Counted from the stretch's first letter, positions 45,801 through 55,585 are shown. The stretch is DNA of 64,000 bases from Cyanobium sp. ATX 6A2 (GCF_024346355.1 NZ_JAGQCU010000016.1:1-64000); one strand, 5' to 3'. Notes: a model not told the origin generated them from the sequence alone. Program-made: numbers and translations.

Positions 45801-47184
45801 CCAGGAGGCCGGCGCGCAGGCCCTCGGCCCCGGCCAGGGCGAGGGGCAGGCTGCCCTGGCCCGAGAGGTGCTCACTGGCGAAGCGATCGAGCAGCAGCCG
45901 CTGATCCCGCCAGCGCAGCTGGGCCTGCCAGGGGCCGAGCAGGGGGTTGCGGGCCTGGTTCACCCGGGTGCTGAGCAGCGGCTGGCTCCAACTGCCCGCC
46001 AGCTGCAGACTGCCCCGCAACGCCGATCCCACCAGGTCTGCCTCCAGACCCTCAGGCAGAGGCAGATCGCCCGGCTCCAGCTGCCAGTCGCCGCTCAGAT
46101 CGGGGTTGGGTGTGAGTGCACCGCGGGCCCACAGCCAGGACCGGCCCGAGGAGAGCTGGAGCTGCTGGAGCAGGATCTCACCGCTCTGCCAGCGGGCCTG
46201 CAGCCCCAGCTGGCCGCTGCGCTCACCCCAGCGCCAGGTGCTGGAGGCCAGGCTCAGATCACGGCCCTGGCAGCGCAGCAGGGGCCGCTCGAGGCTGAGG
46301 GCCTGCTGGTCGGGCTGCGGCCGCCAGCTCAGCTGGCGCACCCGCAGGTCGCCCTGGCAGCTGGGCTCACCATCGCGCCAGGCCAGTTGCAGCTGGCCAT
46401 CCACGCGGCCATCCAGCTCGCCGTCCACCCCCAGCAGGTCGGCCCACCACTGCAGGCCGAGGTCACGGCTGGTGAGCTGGCCCTGCCACTGGTTGGTGCG
46501 CCAGTTCCCGCCCGCCCGCAGTTGCAGGGCACCGGCGGAAGCCTGCCCCGGGGCCAGCGGACGCAGACGCAGCAGGGCCGACGCCCGGGCGAGATGGGGT
46601 TCGAGCACCACGCTGCCCTGCAGCGCCAGTTCAGCCTTGCTGGTTCCCCGCTCCAGGATCACCCGCGCCGGTTGCGGCAGCCGCACCCGGGCCACCAGCC
46701 GCGGCGGTTCGGTCTCAGGGTCGGGATCGGGCAGACGCCAGTAGCTGCCCTCCTCGTTGGGGCGCAGGTTGGTCTGCACGCCCTGCAGATTCACCTCCAG
46801 CACCGGCAGGCGGCGGCGCAGGCTGGCGAGCGGATCGAGGTTCACCGCGATCCCGCCCATCTCCACGCCGGAGGGATGGGAGGGCAGCGACTGCACCCGG
46901 CTGGGTCCCAGGCGCAGGCCGAGCCAGGTGAGGCCGCGGTAAGGGCCCAGTTCCACGGGTTGGCCCAGCTCGTTGCCGAGCTGGCGCTCCAGGCCGGGCT
47001 GCAGCCGGCCATAGGTCTCGGCCGCCAGGCGATCCAGCGACAGCACCCCCACCGTGGCCGCCGTTCCGGCCAGCGCCGCCAGCAGCAGGGGCAGGCGCAG
47101 CCGCGCCCCGGACCGGGGGCCAGGGGTGGAGCGTTCGGGCTCTGGGGGGGATGACGGCGGGCCCAGGGGTGGCAACTCCGCCAT
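42895..47184 (-). CDS. tamB: TamB/Tic236-like envelope translocation protein
   Basis: A 1429-aa envelope protein of the TamB (DUF490) family, homologous to chloroplast Tic236; TamB spans the periplasm as a long beta-taco and helps deliver lipids or outer-membrane proteins. The N-terminal anchor is at about residues 31-50 after a Pro-rich start. Almost all of the remainder is repetitive beta-strand sequence with alternating hydrophobic residues (LDLRLQLQRFPLPRL style), and the C-terminal DUF490 domain holds VPFLDITLRTRVSDTI-like strands and ends LQVFFRF with a terminal aromatic, as in outer-membrane-facing proteins. The ATG at 47184 was preferred over one 38 codons upstream because it immediately precedes the anchor. 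Divergent from ycf51 by 134 bases. Confidence 0.92.
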   Translation of the reverse strand: MAELPPLGPPSSPPEPERSTPGPRSGARLRLPLLLAALAGTAATVGVLSLDRLAAETYGRLQPGLERQLGNELGQPVELGPYRGLTWLGLRLGPSRVQSLPSHPSGVEMGGIAVNLDPLASLRRRLPVLEVNLQGVQTNLRPNEEGSYWRLPDPDPETEPPRLVARVRLPQPARVILERGTSKAELALQGSVVLEPHLARASALLRLRPLAPGQASAGALQLRAGGNWRTNQWQGQLTSRDLGLQWWADLLGVDGELDGRVDGQLQLAWRDGEPSCQGDLRVRQLSWRPQPDQQALSLERPLLRCQGRDLSLASSTWRWGERSGQLGLQARWQSGEILLQQLQLSSGRSWLWARGALTPNPDLSGDWQLEPGDLPLPEGLEADLVGSALRGSLQLAGSWSQPLLSTRVNQARNPLLGPWQAQLRWRDQRLLLDRFASEHLSGQGSLPLALAGAEGLRAGLLDLRLQLQRFPLPRLSPLLGAELHGVADAEGTIRGPLSGLTPEFFLRLEQPGAGPLLVAETWEGNWFGDPAGGGRLRMTSRGEAPPGRLEARLDRRWVPVAVSLERNDGRLRLEGSPRAYNWTATDFPLVGLQLALGPTGEWRALRGGLSGAGVLELQPLAFLGRVELDQPALLGVPVRRVVLDGSYRDRRYQATGEITTEGGGELDLEWSGIWRGDYVARLSGRNLDDGLVRRMLEAWPRWRGEPGIDPGSAADLGSLMIDTMGGSIDDLLVALNRAHARLRQALVDQRERLTPAQRLEGVAARFDLEMELSGPRLADTRIDGSVEGHLWFPGQDRDQALTGEPLRLELNGPARLGSGSFGFSGVPISLLALFTPVPDELRGRVSSTGTYTLGAEPALALELVLDDATLGDTELALQRGSVQLEGNAIAVDLALRADGADSGIDLAGRVPLDPTDEGIELRATSRDDGLIFLSRLAQPTLVWQEGSADLQLLVRGSLERPIANGFLRIQNGQLTLLDQEVDDLQATLLFDFEQLLLQEFSARVGGEGTLSGSGSLGLFSPQVGAEGEPARLLLALEGLPYRSPRLATDIDGELVVGGSLTALRVGGALALANGSVNVQPGRLAGEEPGSQTVASVQELAEQSWDFQEPLVLLGPELDSRNGEDLRALVPNVSFLGFDGLRISLGEDFSVVVPQLADFKTSGSLRIDGPLSPDIEARGVVKLERGRLNLFTTNFVLDRNSPNVAVFTPSLGLIPFLDITLRTRVSDTITSGGVLSGSGSTSIAATSLAEQQSGLGSLNQLNLVQVFLSVSGPADRLADNISLRSTPALPEDRLLALIGGNSLAGLGGDSAGAALATVLGQTLLSPVLGTLGEAFGERLSFAIYPTFVNQEVGRGSNQRSGRVPPALVLATEVGVDVSEQFNFSVLAAPNRTDVPPQVNLTFRASDLVNLQGSLDTEGAWQTQLQVFFRF

Positions 47185-47318
47185 GAACCTGGAGCCGCCG
47201 ATCGCGTCAAGCACGCAATATAAGGGCGTTGCCAAGGCCCTCCTGGCCCCGGCCACCATCACCCCGCGGCACCTCAGAGCAGCGGCCCAGAGCAGCACCC
47301 ACCGATGAGCAGCAACCG

Positions 47319-47804
47319 ATGAGCACCGATCCGATCCTGCTGGTGGCCGGGGAATGGCTGGGGGCTGCCAGTGGCCTGCTGGGGGTGCTCACCATCACCG
47401 CCTTTGTGCGGCGCTGGGGAATCCGCTTCCGTCTGGTGGGAATCACCAGCTTCACGGTGCTGCTCTCCCTGTCCTGTCTGGCCTTCGCGGTGAGCTACCG
47501 GCCGCAGATCACGGTGGAGGGTGCCGTGAGGGTGCAGGTGGTGTACGACAACGGCAGCGACCTCGTGGTAGCCACCACCCCGGCTGATCTGGACGCAGCC
47601 ACCGCCAGGGCCAGCGTGGAACAGGTGGCCCGCAATCTCAGCCGCAGTGGCCGCACCACTCCCGAGGGGCTGGTGCGGGTGCGGCTGCGCGCAGTGGAGC
47701 GGGTGGCCCCGGGCCTCAGCCGGCCGCTGGTGGTAGCCGAGGCCACCCGCAACTTCGCCGATGGCACCGTGAGCGTGGCCGGCAGCGCTGCGGCGACGCC
47801 GTGA
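47319..47804 (+). CDS. ycf51: Ycf51-like protein (DUF2518)
   Basis: A 161-aa membrane protein of the Ycf51/DUF2518 family, conserved in cyanobacteria and some algal plastids, function unknown. Two transmembrane helices (about residues 5-25 and 33-56: LLGVLTITAFVRRWGIRFRLVG, FTVLLSLSCLAFAV) are followed by a soluble domain (ITVEGAVRVQVVYDNGSDLVVA) of mixed fold. The ATG at 47319 begins just before the first helix. Its stop overlaps the GTG of the next gene (GTGA), so the two are coupled. Confidence 0.8.
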   Translation: MSTDPILLVAGEWLGAASGLLGVLTITAFVRRWGIRFRLVGITSFTVLLSLSCLAFAVSYRPQITVEGAVRVQVVYDNGSDLVVATTPADLDAATARASVEQVARNLSRSGRTTPEGLVRVRLRAVERVAPGLSRPLVVAEATRNFADGTVSVAGSAAATP

Positions 47805-48193
47805 GCGCTGCCGCCTGGGAGCTCCCCGCCCATGCCGCCGCCGAGGCCAGGCTGCTGGAGCGCCATGGCGTCACCAGCTGGCAGGCCCTGGCCCAGCTGG
47901 ACGACTCTCGGTTGCGCCGGCTGGCCAGCCAGGGCGAAGCCAGTGAGCCCACCCTGCGGCGACTGCGGGGCCAGGCGCGGCTGGTGGTGGCGGTGGGGCT
48001 CGAGCCAGCCCAGGCCGCCCTGCTGCTGCACGCCGGCATCGCCGATGCCCGCGGGCTGGCCCGGGCCGACCCGCAGCAGCTGTGGGTGCAGGCCGGACGC
48101 CTGCAGCGGCGCCTCACCGGCCAGGCTGTGGCACCCCCTGACATGGCCACCCTGCAGGGATGGATCAGCAGGGCTCGCCGGGCCGCAAACTGA
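47801..48193 (+). CDS. DUF4332-like helix-hairpin-helix protein
   Basis: A 130-aa soluble protein built of two similar helical halves: LLERHGVTSWQALAQLDDSRLRRLA and LLLHAGIADARGLARADPQQLW, the pattern of helix-hairpin-helix repeats in DUF4332. Such repeats often bind DNA or proteins; no enzyme function is suggested. The GTG start overlaps the ycf51 stop by four bases, so it is translated with it. The partner or target cannot be derived from sequence. Confidence 0.75.
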   Translation: MSAAAWELPAHAAAEARLLERHGVTSWQALAQLDDSRLRRLASQGEASEPTLRRLRGQARLVVAVGLEPAQAALLLHAGIADARGLARADPQQLWVQAGRLQRRLTGQAVAPPDMATLQGWISRARRAAN

Positions 48194-48253
48194 CCCCAGG
48201 CCAGCTCCGACCATGCCGCAGCGGCCTGGAATAGGAGCACACGCGGACAGGAC

Positions 48254-48652
48254 GTGGCTGCGCATCACCACCGTCTTCCCCTGGACCGTCTGCCACTGCA
48301 CCGCTCCCGGCCGCAGACACGACGACCCACGACCCGGATTGGTGGTGCCCCGATCGGTGGATCCCGGATCACTGGTGTGCTGGCTGCCCTGGCCGTGCTG
48401 ACGGCCGCCCTGGCCGGTGCCGACGTCATCGCCCCGGCGCTGGCCCAGTCGGGCCTGCTGGAGTCGGTGCGGCGGGATCCGGCCCGGGCCAAGGCCCTCT
48501 GCGGCCAGCTGCGGGAGATGAACAAGCGGGGGATGTCGTACACCAGCAAGCAGGCCACGCGCACCATCGCCGCCCAGGAGGGGCTGAGCCTCATGGATGC
48601 GGAGGTTCTCACCACCTACGTGGTGGGCATCCACTGCCCCGACGTGCGCTGA
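48254..48652 (+). CDS. Unknown small secreted protein
   Basis: Not assigned. The frame from GTG gives 132 aa: a His/Arg-rich first 35 residues, a hydrophobic export segment (VLAALAVLTAALAGADVIAP, cut likely after ALA) and a compact mature part of about 65 residues with two cysteines (ALCGQL, IHCPDV) and the motif SYTSKQATRTIAAQ. A later GTG at the beginning of the hydrophobic core is an alternative start. The two cysteines could pair in the periplasm. It lies between the DUF4332 gene and the S15-type hydrolase gene on the same strand. Confidence 0.6.
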   Translation: MAAHHHRLPLDRLPLHRSRPQTRRPTTRIGGAPIGGSRITGVLAALAVLTAALAGADVIAPALAQSGLLESVRRDPARAKALCGQLREMNKRGMSYTSKQATRTIAAQEGLSLMDAEVLTTYVVGIHCPDVR

Positions 48653-48663
48653 GCGGCCAGGCC

Positions 48664-50289
48664 GTGCACTGGCGGGACGCCTGGCTCAGCTGCCGCGATG
48701 GGGTGGGGCTGGTCAGCCGGATCTGGCAGCCCCCCGGCGCTGGACCCTGGCCAGTGCTGCTGATGCGCCAGCCCTACGGCCGGGCGATCGCCTCCACCCC
48801 CACCCTCCCCCACCCGCTCTGGTTCGCCCGCGAGGGCTTCCTGGTGGTGGTGCAGGACGTGCGCGGCCAGGGCGACTCGCAGGGGACGTTCGGCGGTTTC
48901 GCTCAGGAAGCCCCCGACACGGCCGACAGCCTGCGCTGGGCCCGGCGGCTGCCCGGAGCCAACGGCCGGGTGGGAATGCTTGGCTTCTCCTACCAGGGCC
49001 TCACCCAGCTGCTCAGCGACGCCCAGGACGGCGACGGGTTGCCCGACTGCCTGGCACCGGCGATGGCCGGCCTGGATGAGCGCCACCACTGGGCCAGCAG
49101 CGGTGGCGCCCACTGGTGGGCCCTGGGACTGGGCTGGGGGTTGCAGCTGGCGGCGCTGCAGTGCCGGCGCCGGGGAGATCAGGAGGGCTGGTGGCGGATC
49201 CGCCGCAGCCTCGAAACGGGCGCGTTCCTCCAGGAGGGAGCGGAGCTGCTGGAGGAGCTGGATCCGGCCGGCATGGCCCGGCGCTGGCTGGGCCACGACC
49301 CCCACCAGGCGGCGGGCTGGATCCGGCATGAGCCGGCGGCAGCCCTGTGGCAGCGGCCGATGCTGCTGATCGGGGGCTGGTACGACCCGCACCTGGAGGG
49401 GGTGCTGGAGCTCTGGAAACGAGGCCGGCAGGCCGGTGCCAACCCCCTGCTGCGGATCGGCGCCTGGACCCATCTGAACTGGCGCGACGGCATCGATGGC
49501 CAGCTGCTCAGGTTTTTTCAACGGCATTTGCAGCCCGGAGCCACGGCGGTGGCAGCGGCAGCGCCGGCGATGGTGCAGGACCCCAGCGACGGCCAGTGGT
49601 GGAGCGTGGCCCCCTCGGCGGGCGAGGCCGGGGTGACACCGGCCCTGGAGCCCGGCCGCCGCTGGCATCTCAGCGCTGAGGCCCTGGTGCTGGCGGCCGA
49701 TGGCAGGGCCCCGGCGCCGGGGGGGCAGAGGCGCTGGCTGGTGCACGACCCGTGGCGCGCGGTGCCGGGGCGCGGCGGTCATCTGGGCCTCGATGCCGGG
49801 CCCTGTGAGCGCAGCGATCTGGACCAGCGCCGCGATGTGGCCTGCTTCACCAGCGCGCCCCTGGAGCGGCCCCTGCGCCTGCTGGCCCGGCCGCGGCTGC
49901 GGCTGCGGGTGGGCGCCGATCAGCCCGGTTTCGATCTCTGCGCCGCCCTGGTGCGCGTGAGCCTGGATGGAGCGGCGCATCAGCTCAGCACCGGCGTGGC
50001 CCGCCAGCTCGGTGAGGGCTGCCTGCAGGCCCACTGGCGCCAGGTGTGGTTGCAGCCCCTGCTGCTGCACCTGCAGGCGGGGGAGCGGCTGCGGCTGGCG
50101 CTGGCGGCGGCGGCCTGGCCCCAGGTGGCCGTGAATCCCGGCAGCGGCGAGCAGCCCTGGGGCGGCAGCGGCCCACACCATCGCGTGATCACCCTGGAGC
50201 TGAACAGCGCCGGGGCGGAACTCAGCCTCGAACCCCTGGACGACCTGGATCCTGGGGCACACTGGGCTCACCCATCCCCGGCCCCGTGA
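48664..50289 (+). CDS. CocE/NonD-type hydrolase (S15 family)
   Basis: A 541-aa alpha/beta hydrolase of the X-prolyl dipeptidyl-peptidase S15 / CocE family. N-terminal WRDAWLSCRDGVGL and RQPYGR, QDVRGQGDSQG, the nucleophile in GFSYQG, the Asp in GGWYDPH and the His in GAWTHLNW form the triad; the C-terminal jelly-roll domain (LRLRVGADQPGFDLCAAL, VWLQPLLLHLQAGERL) is present. Family members cleave esters or prolyl peptides; the substrate here is open. It starts at GTG 11 bases after the previous gene, and its stop overlaps the next gene's ATG by one base (TGATG). Confidence 0.85.
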   Translation: MHWRDAWLSCRDGVGLVSRIWQPPGAGPWPVLLMRQPYGRAIASTPTLPHPLWFAREGFLVVVQDVRGQGDSQGTFGGFAQEAPDTADSLRWARRLPGANGRVGMLGFSYQGLTQLLSDAQDGDGLPDCLAPAMAGLDERHHWASSGGAHWWALGLGWGLQLAALQCRRRGDQEGWWRIRRSLETGAFLQEGAELLEELDPAGMARRWLGHDPHQAAGWIRHEPAAALWQRPMLLIGGWYDPHLEGVLELWKRGRQAGANPLLRIGAWTHLNWRDGIDGQLLRFFQRHLQPGATAVAAAAPAMVQDPSDGQWWSVAPSAGEAGVTPALEPGRRWHLSAEALVLAADGRAPAPGGQRRWLVHDPWRAVPGRGGHLGLDAGPCERSDLDQRRDVACFTSAPLERPLRLLARPRLRLRVGADQPGFDLCAALVRVSLDGAAHQLSTGVARQLGEGCLQAHWRQVWLQPLLLHLQAGERLRLALAAAAWPQVAVNPGSGEQPWGGSGPHHRVITLELNSAGAELSLEPLDDLDPGAHWAHPSPAP

Positions 50290-51098
50290 TGCCCCTCGCC
50301 CTCACGCCACGCACCGCCGTTGTCGTTGCTGGCCTGGCCGTGGGCCTGGCGCTGGCCGGCGGCCCCGCTGACGCCCTGGCCCAGGGAGCGGCTGACGGCG
50401 CTGCGGCCACCGGCGCCACCGTGACGCGGGCGCGCCTGAGCGTGGATGAGGCCCGCAAGGCGGCCAACCGCATCCTGGCGGCGGTGCAGACCCGCGACCC
50501 CAACCGGCGCTTCGCCCAGTTCTCCCCTGAACTCAAGGCGATCAGCAGCCCAGAGCTGGTGGCTCAGCGCATGGGCAACGAACCCCGGCTGCTGAGCTGG
50601 ACGCTGCTCAGCGTGCGCGGCGGCCTCAACTCCACCACGGTGGAGGCGAGCCTGCAGACCGCCGACGGCACCCAGGATCTGTTCATGGTGCTCAACGACC
50701 GGGGCGAACTGGAGGGCTACCACTTCGACCTCACCGACGCCGATACCGCCAAGGTGGCCCGCGATTTCGTGGTGGCCCTCAGCGCCGGACAGTTCGTGGC
50801 GGCCCGCAGTTTCCTCAGCCTGCCCATGCAGGAGGAGTTCAGCGCCGCCGCCCTGCAGACCCAGTGGACACAACTGCAGCGGCGCACAGGAGCCTTCGTG
50901 GACGTGCGCCGGGTGGTGGAGGTGGACCGTGGTGATGAGGCCTTTCTGGTGTTGGTGAACACTGAGTTCGAGGAGGTCACCGATTCGCTGTTCGTGATCC
51001 TCAACACCCACAACGAGATCGTGGGCGTGAACTTCCCCCAGGATCCGGTCCGGCCCCGCAAGTTCGCTGGCGGCGGCAAAGCGAGCGGTCGACCCTAA
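50289..51098 (+). CDS. DUF3887-type secreted protein
   Basis: A 269-aa exported protein with a signal peptide (MPLALTPRTAVVVAGLAVGLAL to ADALA) and a domain that is duplicated in layout: helix-rich VDEARKAANRILAAVQTRD and VARDFVVALSAGQFVAARSFL, each followed by beta strands (LLSWTLLSVRGGLN, DEAFLVLVNTEF). The second part matches DUF3887, a small fold often found beside secreted hydrolases. It is translationally coupled to the CocE-type hydrolase (TGATG), so the two may work on the same substrate. The substrate is unknown. Confidence 0.72.
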   Translation: MPLALTPRTAVVVAGLAVGLALAGGPADALAQGAADGAAATGATVTRARLSVDEARKAANRILAAVQTRDPNRRFAQFSPELKAISSPELVAQRMGNEPRLLSWTLLSVRGGLNSTTVEASLQTADGTQDLFMVLNDRGELEGYHFDLTDADTAKVARDFVVALSAGQFVAARSFLSLPMQEEFSAAALQTQWTQLQRRTGAFVDVRRVVEVDRGDEAFLVLVNTEFEEVTDSLFVILNTHNEIVGVNFPQDPVRPRKFAGGGKASGRP

Positions 51099-51130
51099 GC
51101 TCGCCCAGCTTCCCCAGACGCTGAACCGCC

Positions 51131-53431
51131 ATGCCCGTCCCCACTCTCGACTGGATGGTGGTGGACGCTCTGCGGCTGGCGGAATGCCGCCACGACCACC
51201 CCTTCTCGCTGCTCGGCCCCCAGTCCCTGGACGGTGGCGGCTGGGTGGTGCGGGTGTGGATGCCGGACGCCGAGCGGGTGGAGCTGCTGCTGGGATCCGA
51301 GAGTCACGCCACCACCACTCCCCACCACCCCTGGATCTTCGAGGCCACGCTGCCCCACAACCCTGGCAGCGACTACCGGGTGCGGGTGCAGCGCGGTGGC
51401 ATCAGCCATGAGGCCCACGACCCCTGGTCCTTCCGCGAGGAGTGGATGGGGGAGCTCGATCGCCACCTGTTCGCCGAAGGCAACCACCACCATGTGTGGC
51501 GGCGGCTGGGCGCCCACCTCACCGAGCGCGATGGCATCGCCGGGGTGATGTTCTGCCTCTGGGCCCCCAACGCCCGCAGCGTGGCGCTGCTGGGACCCTT
51601 CAACGGCTGGGACGGGCGGCACCATCCGATGCAGAGCCGCCTGGGCGGACTCTGGGAACTGTTCATCCCCGCTCTGGAGGCTGGGGCGATCTACAAGTAC
51701 GAGATCCGTACCCAGGCGGGCCACTGCTACCAGAAGGCCGATCCCTACGGCTTCCGCCATGAGGTGCGGCCAGCCAACGCCTCGATCGTGCAACCCCTGG
51801 GCGGCTACAGCTGGAGCGATCAGGGCTGGATGGCCGAGCGCGACAGCCGCAATCCCATCGAGCAGCCGATCACGGTGTACGAGATGCATCTGGGCAGCTG
51901 GATGCACTCCAGCGCCGATGACCCCTACCTCGAGCCCGACGGCACCGCCCGCCCGCCGGTACCCGCCGCCGACCTCAAGCCCGGCGCCCGCCTGCTCACC
52001 TATCCGGAACTGGCCGAGCGGGTGATCCCCTATGTGAAGGCCCGCGGCTTCACCCACATCGAGCTGATGCCGATCTCAGAGCATCCCTTCGATGGCTCCT
52101 GGGGCTACCAGGTCACCGGCTGGTATGCGCCCACCAGCCGCTACGGCAGCCCCGAGGAGTTCCGCGCCTTCGTGGACCGCTGCCACGCCGAGGGCATCGG
52201 CGTGATCCTCGACTGGGTGCCGGGCCACTTCCCCAAGGACGCCCACGGCCTGGCCTTCTTCGATGGCGCCCACCTCTATGAGCACGCCGACCCGCGCATC
52301 GGGGAGCACAAGGAATGGGGCACCCTGATCTTCAACTACAGCCGCAATGAAGTGCGCAACTTCCTGGTGGCAAACCTCATCTATTGGTTCGAGGAATTCC
52401 ACATCGATGGCATCCGCGTGGATGCGGTGGCCTCCATGCTCTACCGCGACTATCTGCGGCCCGATGGCGAGTGGCTGCCCAACGAGCACGGCGGCCGCGA
52501 GAACACCGAGGCGGTGCACTTCCTGCAGCAGGCCAACCACGTGCTGTTCCAGCACTTTCCCGGGGCCCTGTCGATCGCGGAGGAATCCACCACCTGGCCG
52601 ATGGTGACCAAGCCCACCGACACCGGTGGCCTCGGCTTCAACCTGAAGTGGAACATGGGCTGGATGCACGACATGCTCGATTACTTCGAGCTGGATCCCT
52701 GGTTCCGCCAGTTTCATCAGAACAACGTCACGTTCTCGATCTGGTATGCCTACACGGAGAACTTCATGCTCGCCCTCAGCCACGACGAGGTGGTGCATGG
52801 CAAGAGCAACCTGCTGCATAAGATGCCGGGCGACGACTGGCAGAAATTCGCCAATGTGCGTGCCCTGCTGGCCTACATGTGGACCCACCCCGGCAAGAAA
52901 ACCATCTTCATGGGCATGGAGTTCGGTCAGCGGGCGGAGTGGAATGTATGGGGCGATCTGCAGTGGGATCTGCTCGCGTATATGGCGCACCAGGGATTGC
53001 AGCATCTGGTGGACGATCTCAACACCTTCTACCGCTCGGAACGGGCGCTCTGGGGTGATGACTTCAGCGAGTACGGCTTCCAGTGGATCGACTGCAACGA
53101 CAGCCGCCACTCGGTGATCAGCTTCATGCGGCGCGAGAGCAGCAGCGGCCGCTGGGTGGTGGTGGTGGCCAACTTCACCCCCCAGAGCCACTCCCACTAC
53201 CGGGTGGGTGTGCCGATGGAGGGCTTCTATGAAGAGGCCTTCAACACCGACGCCGAGCGCTACGGCGGCAGCAACCTCGGCAACCTGGGCGGCAAGTTCA
53301 GCGATGACTGGGCGATCCACGGCTACGAGCACTCCCTTGATCTCTGTCTGCCGCCGCTGTCGGTGCTGGTGCTGCGCCGCGACGCGGAGCGCAGCCTCAC
53401 GATGGCGGCTGGGGGCAGCCCTGTCGGCTAG
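51131..53431 (+). CDS. glgB: 1,4-alpha-glucan branching enzyme
   Basis: Introduces alpha-1,6 branches into glycogen. The 766-aa GH13 enzyme has two N-terminal carbohydrate modules (from [11 protein letters not shown], and [20 protein letters not shown]), then the (beta/alpha)8 domain: [28 protein letters not shown] with the nucleophile Asp, IAEESTTWP with the acid Glu, and [10 protein letters not shown] with the transition-state Asp. The C-terminal domain ends in normal length. glgA lies 35 kb away. hemE starts 28 bases downstream on the same strand. Confidence 0.96.
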   Translation: MPVPTLDWMVVDALRLAECRHDHPFSLLGPQSLDGGGWVVRVWMPDAERVELLLGSESHATTTPHHPWIFEATLPHNPGSDYRVRVQRGGISHEAHDPWSFREEWMGELDRHLFAEGNHHHVWRRLGAHLTERDGIAGVMFCLWAPNARSVALLGPFNGWDGRHHPMQSRLGGLWELFIPALEAGAIYKYEIRTQAGHCYQKADPYGFRHEVRPANASIVQPLGGYSWSDQGWMAERDSRNPIEQPITVYEMHLGSWMHSSADDPYLEPDGTARPPVPAADLKPGARLLTYPELAERVIPYVKARGFTHIELMPISEHPFDGSWGYQVTGWYAPTSRYGSPEEFRAFVDRCHAEGIGVILDWVPGHFPKDAHGLAFFDGAHLYEHADPRIGEHKEWGTLIFNYSRNEVRNFLVANLIYWFEEFHIDGIRVDAVASMLYRDYLRPDGEWLPNEHGGRENTEAVHFLQQANHVLFQHFPGALSIAEESTTWPMVTKPTDTGGLGFNLKWNMGWMHDMLDYFELDPWFRQFHQNNVTFSIWYAYTENFMLALSHDEVVHGKSNLLHKMPGDDWQKFANVRALLAYMWTHPGKKTIFMGMEFGQRAEWNVWGDLQWDLLAYMAHQGLQHLVDDLNTFYRSERALWGDDFSEYGFQWIDCNDSRHSVISFMRRESSSGRWVVVVANFTPQSHSHYRVGVPMEGFYEEAFNTDAERYGGSNLGNLGGKFSDDWAIHGYEHSLDLCLPPLSVLVLRRDAERSLTMAAGGSPVG

Positions 53432-53459
53432 GTTCCAGGCCCCTCTCCCCGCCTGCGCC

Positions 53460-54518
53460 ATGGCCGAAACCGCTCCCCTGCTGCTGCGCGCCGCCCGAGG
53501 CGAGCAGGTGGAGCGGCCGCCGGTGTGGATGATGCGCCAGGCCGGGCGCTACATGAAGGTGTATCGCGACCTGCGCGACCGCCACCCCGGCTTCCGCGAG
53601 CGCTCGGAGAACCCTGATCTCTCCTATGAGATCTCCATGCAGCCGTTCCGGGCGTTCCAGCCCGATGGCGTGATCCTGTTCTCCGACATCCTCACGCCGC
53701 TGCCGGGCATGGGGATCGACTTCGACATCATCGAGAGCAAGGGCCCGATTATCGAGCCGGCCATCCGCAGCCAGGAGCAGGTGGATGCCCTGCGGCCCCT
53801 CGATCCGGCCGCGGCGCTGCCGTTCGTGGGCGAGGTGCTGGGCCGACTGCGGGCCGACGTGGGCAACGAGGCCGCCGTGCTCGGGTTCGTGGGCGCACCC
53901 TGGACCCTGGCCGCCTACGCGGTGGAGGGCAAGAGCTCCAAGACCTATTCGGTGATCAAGGCGATGGCCTTCCGGGAGCCGGCGCTGCTGCACCAGCTGC
54001 TGGGCCAGCTTGCCGATTCAATCGCCACCTATGTGCGCTACCAGATCGATTCAGGCGCCCAGGTGGTGCAGCTGTTCGACTCCTGGGCCGGCCAGCTCAG
54101 CCCGATCGACTACGACGTGTTCGCCGCGCCTTACCAGAAGCGGTTGATCGATCAGGTGAAGGCCACCCATCCCGACACCCCCCTGATCCTCTACATCTCC
54201 GGCAGCGCCGGGGTCCTGGAGCGGATGGCCAGCACCGGCGTCGATTTCATCTCGCTCGACTGGACCGTGGACATGGCCGATGGCTGCGCCCGCCTGCCCG
54301 AGAACCTCGGTGTGCAGGGCAACGTGGATCCGGGCCTGCTGTTCGGCACCCCCGAGGCGATCCGGGCGCGCATCCTCGACACGGTGCGCAAGGCCCGCGG
54401 CCGCCGCCACATCCTCAACCTCGGCCACGGCATCCTGCCCGGCACGCCGGAGGAGAACGCCCGCGTGTTCTTCGAAACCGGCAAGGCGGTGAACGAGCTG
54501 CTGGGGGCCACCGTTTGA
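53460..54518 (+). CDS. hemE: Uroporphyrinogen decarboxylase
   Basis: Removes four carboxyls from uroporphyrinogen III to give coproporphyrinogen III, on the way to heme and chlorophyll. The 352-aa protein has [16 protein letters not shown] at residues 20-35, [11 protein letters not shown] with the catalytic Asp, [22 protein letters not shown] and [12 protein letters not shown]. The open frame extends upstream into glgB; the ATG at 53460 gives the family length. The next gene overlaps its stop by four bases. Confidence 0.96.
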   Translation: MAETAPLLLRAARGEQVERPPVWMMRQAGRYMKVYRDLRDRHPGFRERSENPDLSYEISMQPFRAFQPDGVILFSDILTPLPGMGIDFDIIESKGPIIEPAIRSQEQVDALRPLDPAAALPFVGEVLGRLRADVGNEAAVLGFVGAPWTLAAYAVEGKSSKTYSVIKAMAFREPALLHQLLGQLADSIATYVRYQIDSGAQVVQLFDSWAGQLSPIDYDVFAAPYQKRLIDQVKATHPDTPLILYISGSAGVLERMASTGVDFISLDWTVDMADGCARLPENLGVQGNVDPGLLFGTPEAIRARILDTVRKARGRRHILNLGHGILPGTPEENARVFFETGKAVNELLGATV

Positions 54519-55585
54519 CAGTTGCCGGCGGACCCGGCCACAGCATCCCCGTCCCAGCCCGGCCGCAGCGGATTCTGATCACCGGGGCCTCGGGGTGCGT
54601 TGGCCAGCACATCACTGAGCTGCTCCTGCGCGAGAGCGACGCCGAGCTGCTGCTGCTGCTGCGCGATCCCGCCAAGCTCAGCGCCGTGCCGGCCGGGCAT
54701 CCGCGCATCACCCTGCTGGTGGGCGATCTGCGCGATCTCACCCCCCATGCCGGCGCCATCGCCACGGCCACCCGGATGGTGCACACCGCCACCGCCTGGG
54801 GAGATCCGGCACGGGCCATGGCCGTGAACGTGGAGGCGGTGAAGCAGCTGCTGGCCTTCACCAGCCCCGAGTGGCTGGAGCAGGTGCTCTACTTCTCCAC
54901 CGCCTCGATCCTCGACCGGGATCTGCGCCTGCTCCCCGAGGCCCTCAGCGAGGGCACCGAATACATCCAGACCAAGGCGCTCTGCCTGCAGCAGCTGGAG
55001 CACCATCCCCTAGCCGAGCGGATCGTGGCCCTCTTCCCCACCCTGGTGTTCGGTGGCCGGGTGGATGGCGGCGGCCCCTTTCCCACCAGCTACCTCACCG
55101 CCGGCCTGAAGCAGGCCTGCGGCTGGCTGTGGCTGGCGAAGTGGCTGCGGGTGGACGCCAGCTTCCACTTCATCCACGCCGCCGACATCGCCCGGGTGTG
55201 CGCGCACCTGCTCAGCCAGCATCAGGGTGCCAATCCCGAGCCGGGGCAGGGTGGGGTGCGGCGGCTGGTGCTGGGCCAGCCGGCTGTGACCGTGAACGAC
55301 ACGGTGCGCCGGCTGACGCGCTGGCGCGGGGGCTGGCTGCCGCCCTTCGCTCTGGAGATCCGCCCCTGGCTGGTGGAGGCCCTGATCCGCCTGCTGCGGC
55401 TCGAGATCACCCCCTGGGACCGCTTCTCGATCCGCCAGCGGCACTTCCTGCACGAGCCCGTGAGCCCGCCGGAGCGCTTCGGCCTGGTGAGCCACGCCCC
55501 CACGCTGGAGGCGGTGTTCGAGGACGCCAGCCTGGCGCGCCGCCGGGGCCTGGGGTCGCGCCTGTGGCAATTGTTTCGAAGCTGA
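54515..55585 (+). CDS. NAD-dependent epimerase/dehydratase-like oxidoreductase
   Basis: A 356-aa protein of the extended short-chain dehydrogenase fold: GASGCVGQ as nucleotide-binding glycine motif (residues 24-31), [17 protein letters not shown], and YIQTK supplying the YxxxK catalytic pair, though the tyrosine context is unusual. The C-terminal third is hydrophobic ([19 protein letters not shown]) and may touch a membrane. No particular sugar or steroid substrate is apparent. It starts with TTG inside the hemE stop region and is therefore read from the hemE transcript; a later start is possible. Confidence 0.78.
   Translation: MTVAGGPGHSIPVPARPQRILITGASGCVGQHITELLLRESDAELLLLLRDPAKLSAVPAGHPRITLLVGDLRDLTPHAGAIATATRMVHTATAWGDPARAMAVNVEAVKQLLAFTSPEWLEQVLYFSTASILDRDLRLLPEALSEGTEYIQTKALCLQQLEHHPLAERIVALFPTLVFGGRVDGGGPFPTSYLTAGLKQACGWLWLAKWLRVDASFHFIHAADIARVCAHLLSQHQGANPEPGQGGVRRLVLGQPAVTVNDTVRRLTRWRGGWLPPFALEIRPWLVEALIRLLRLEITPWDRFSIRQRHFLHEPVSPPERFGLVSHAPTLEAVFEDASLARRRGLGSRLWQLFRS

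Noticed and set aside
42331-47154. A 1607-codon open frame on the plus strand opposite tamB
   Set aside because: It is antisense to a clearly coding gene, is full of Gln/His/Ala/Gly as expected from the complement of Leu/Ala-rich GC-rich codons, and has no domain features. Long antisense frames are a by-product of high GC content throughout the window.
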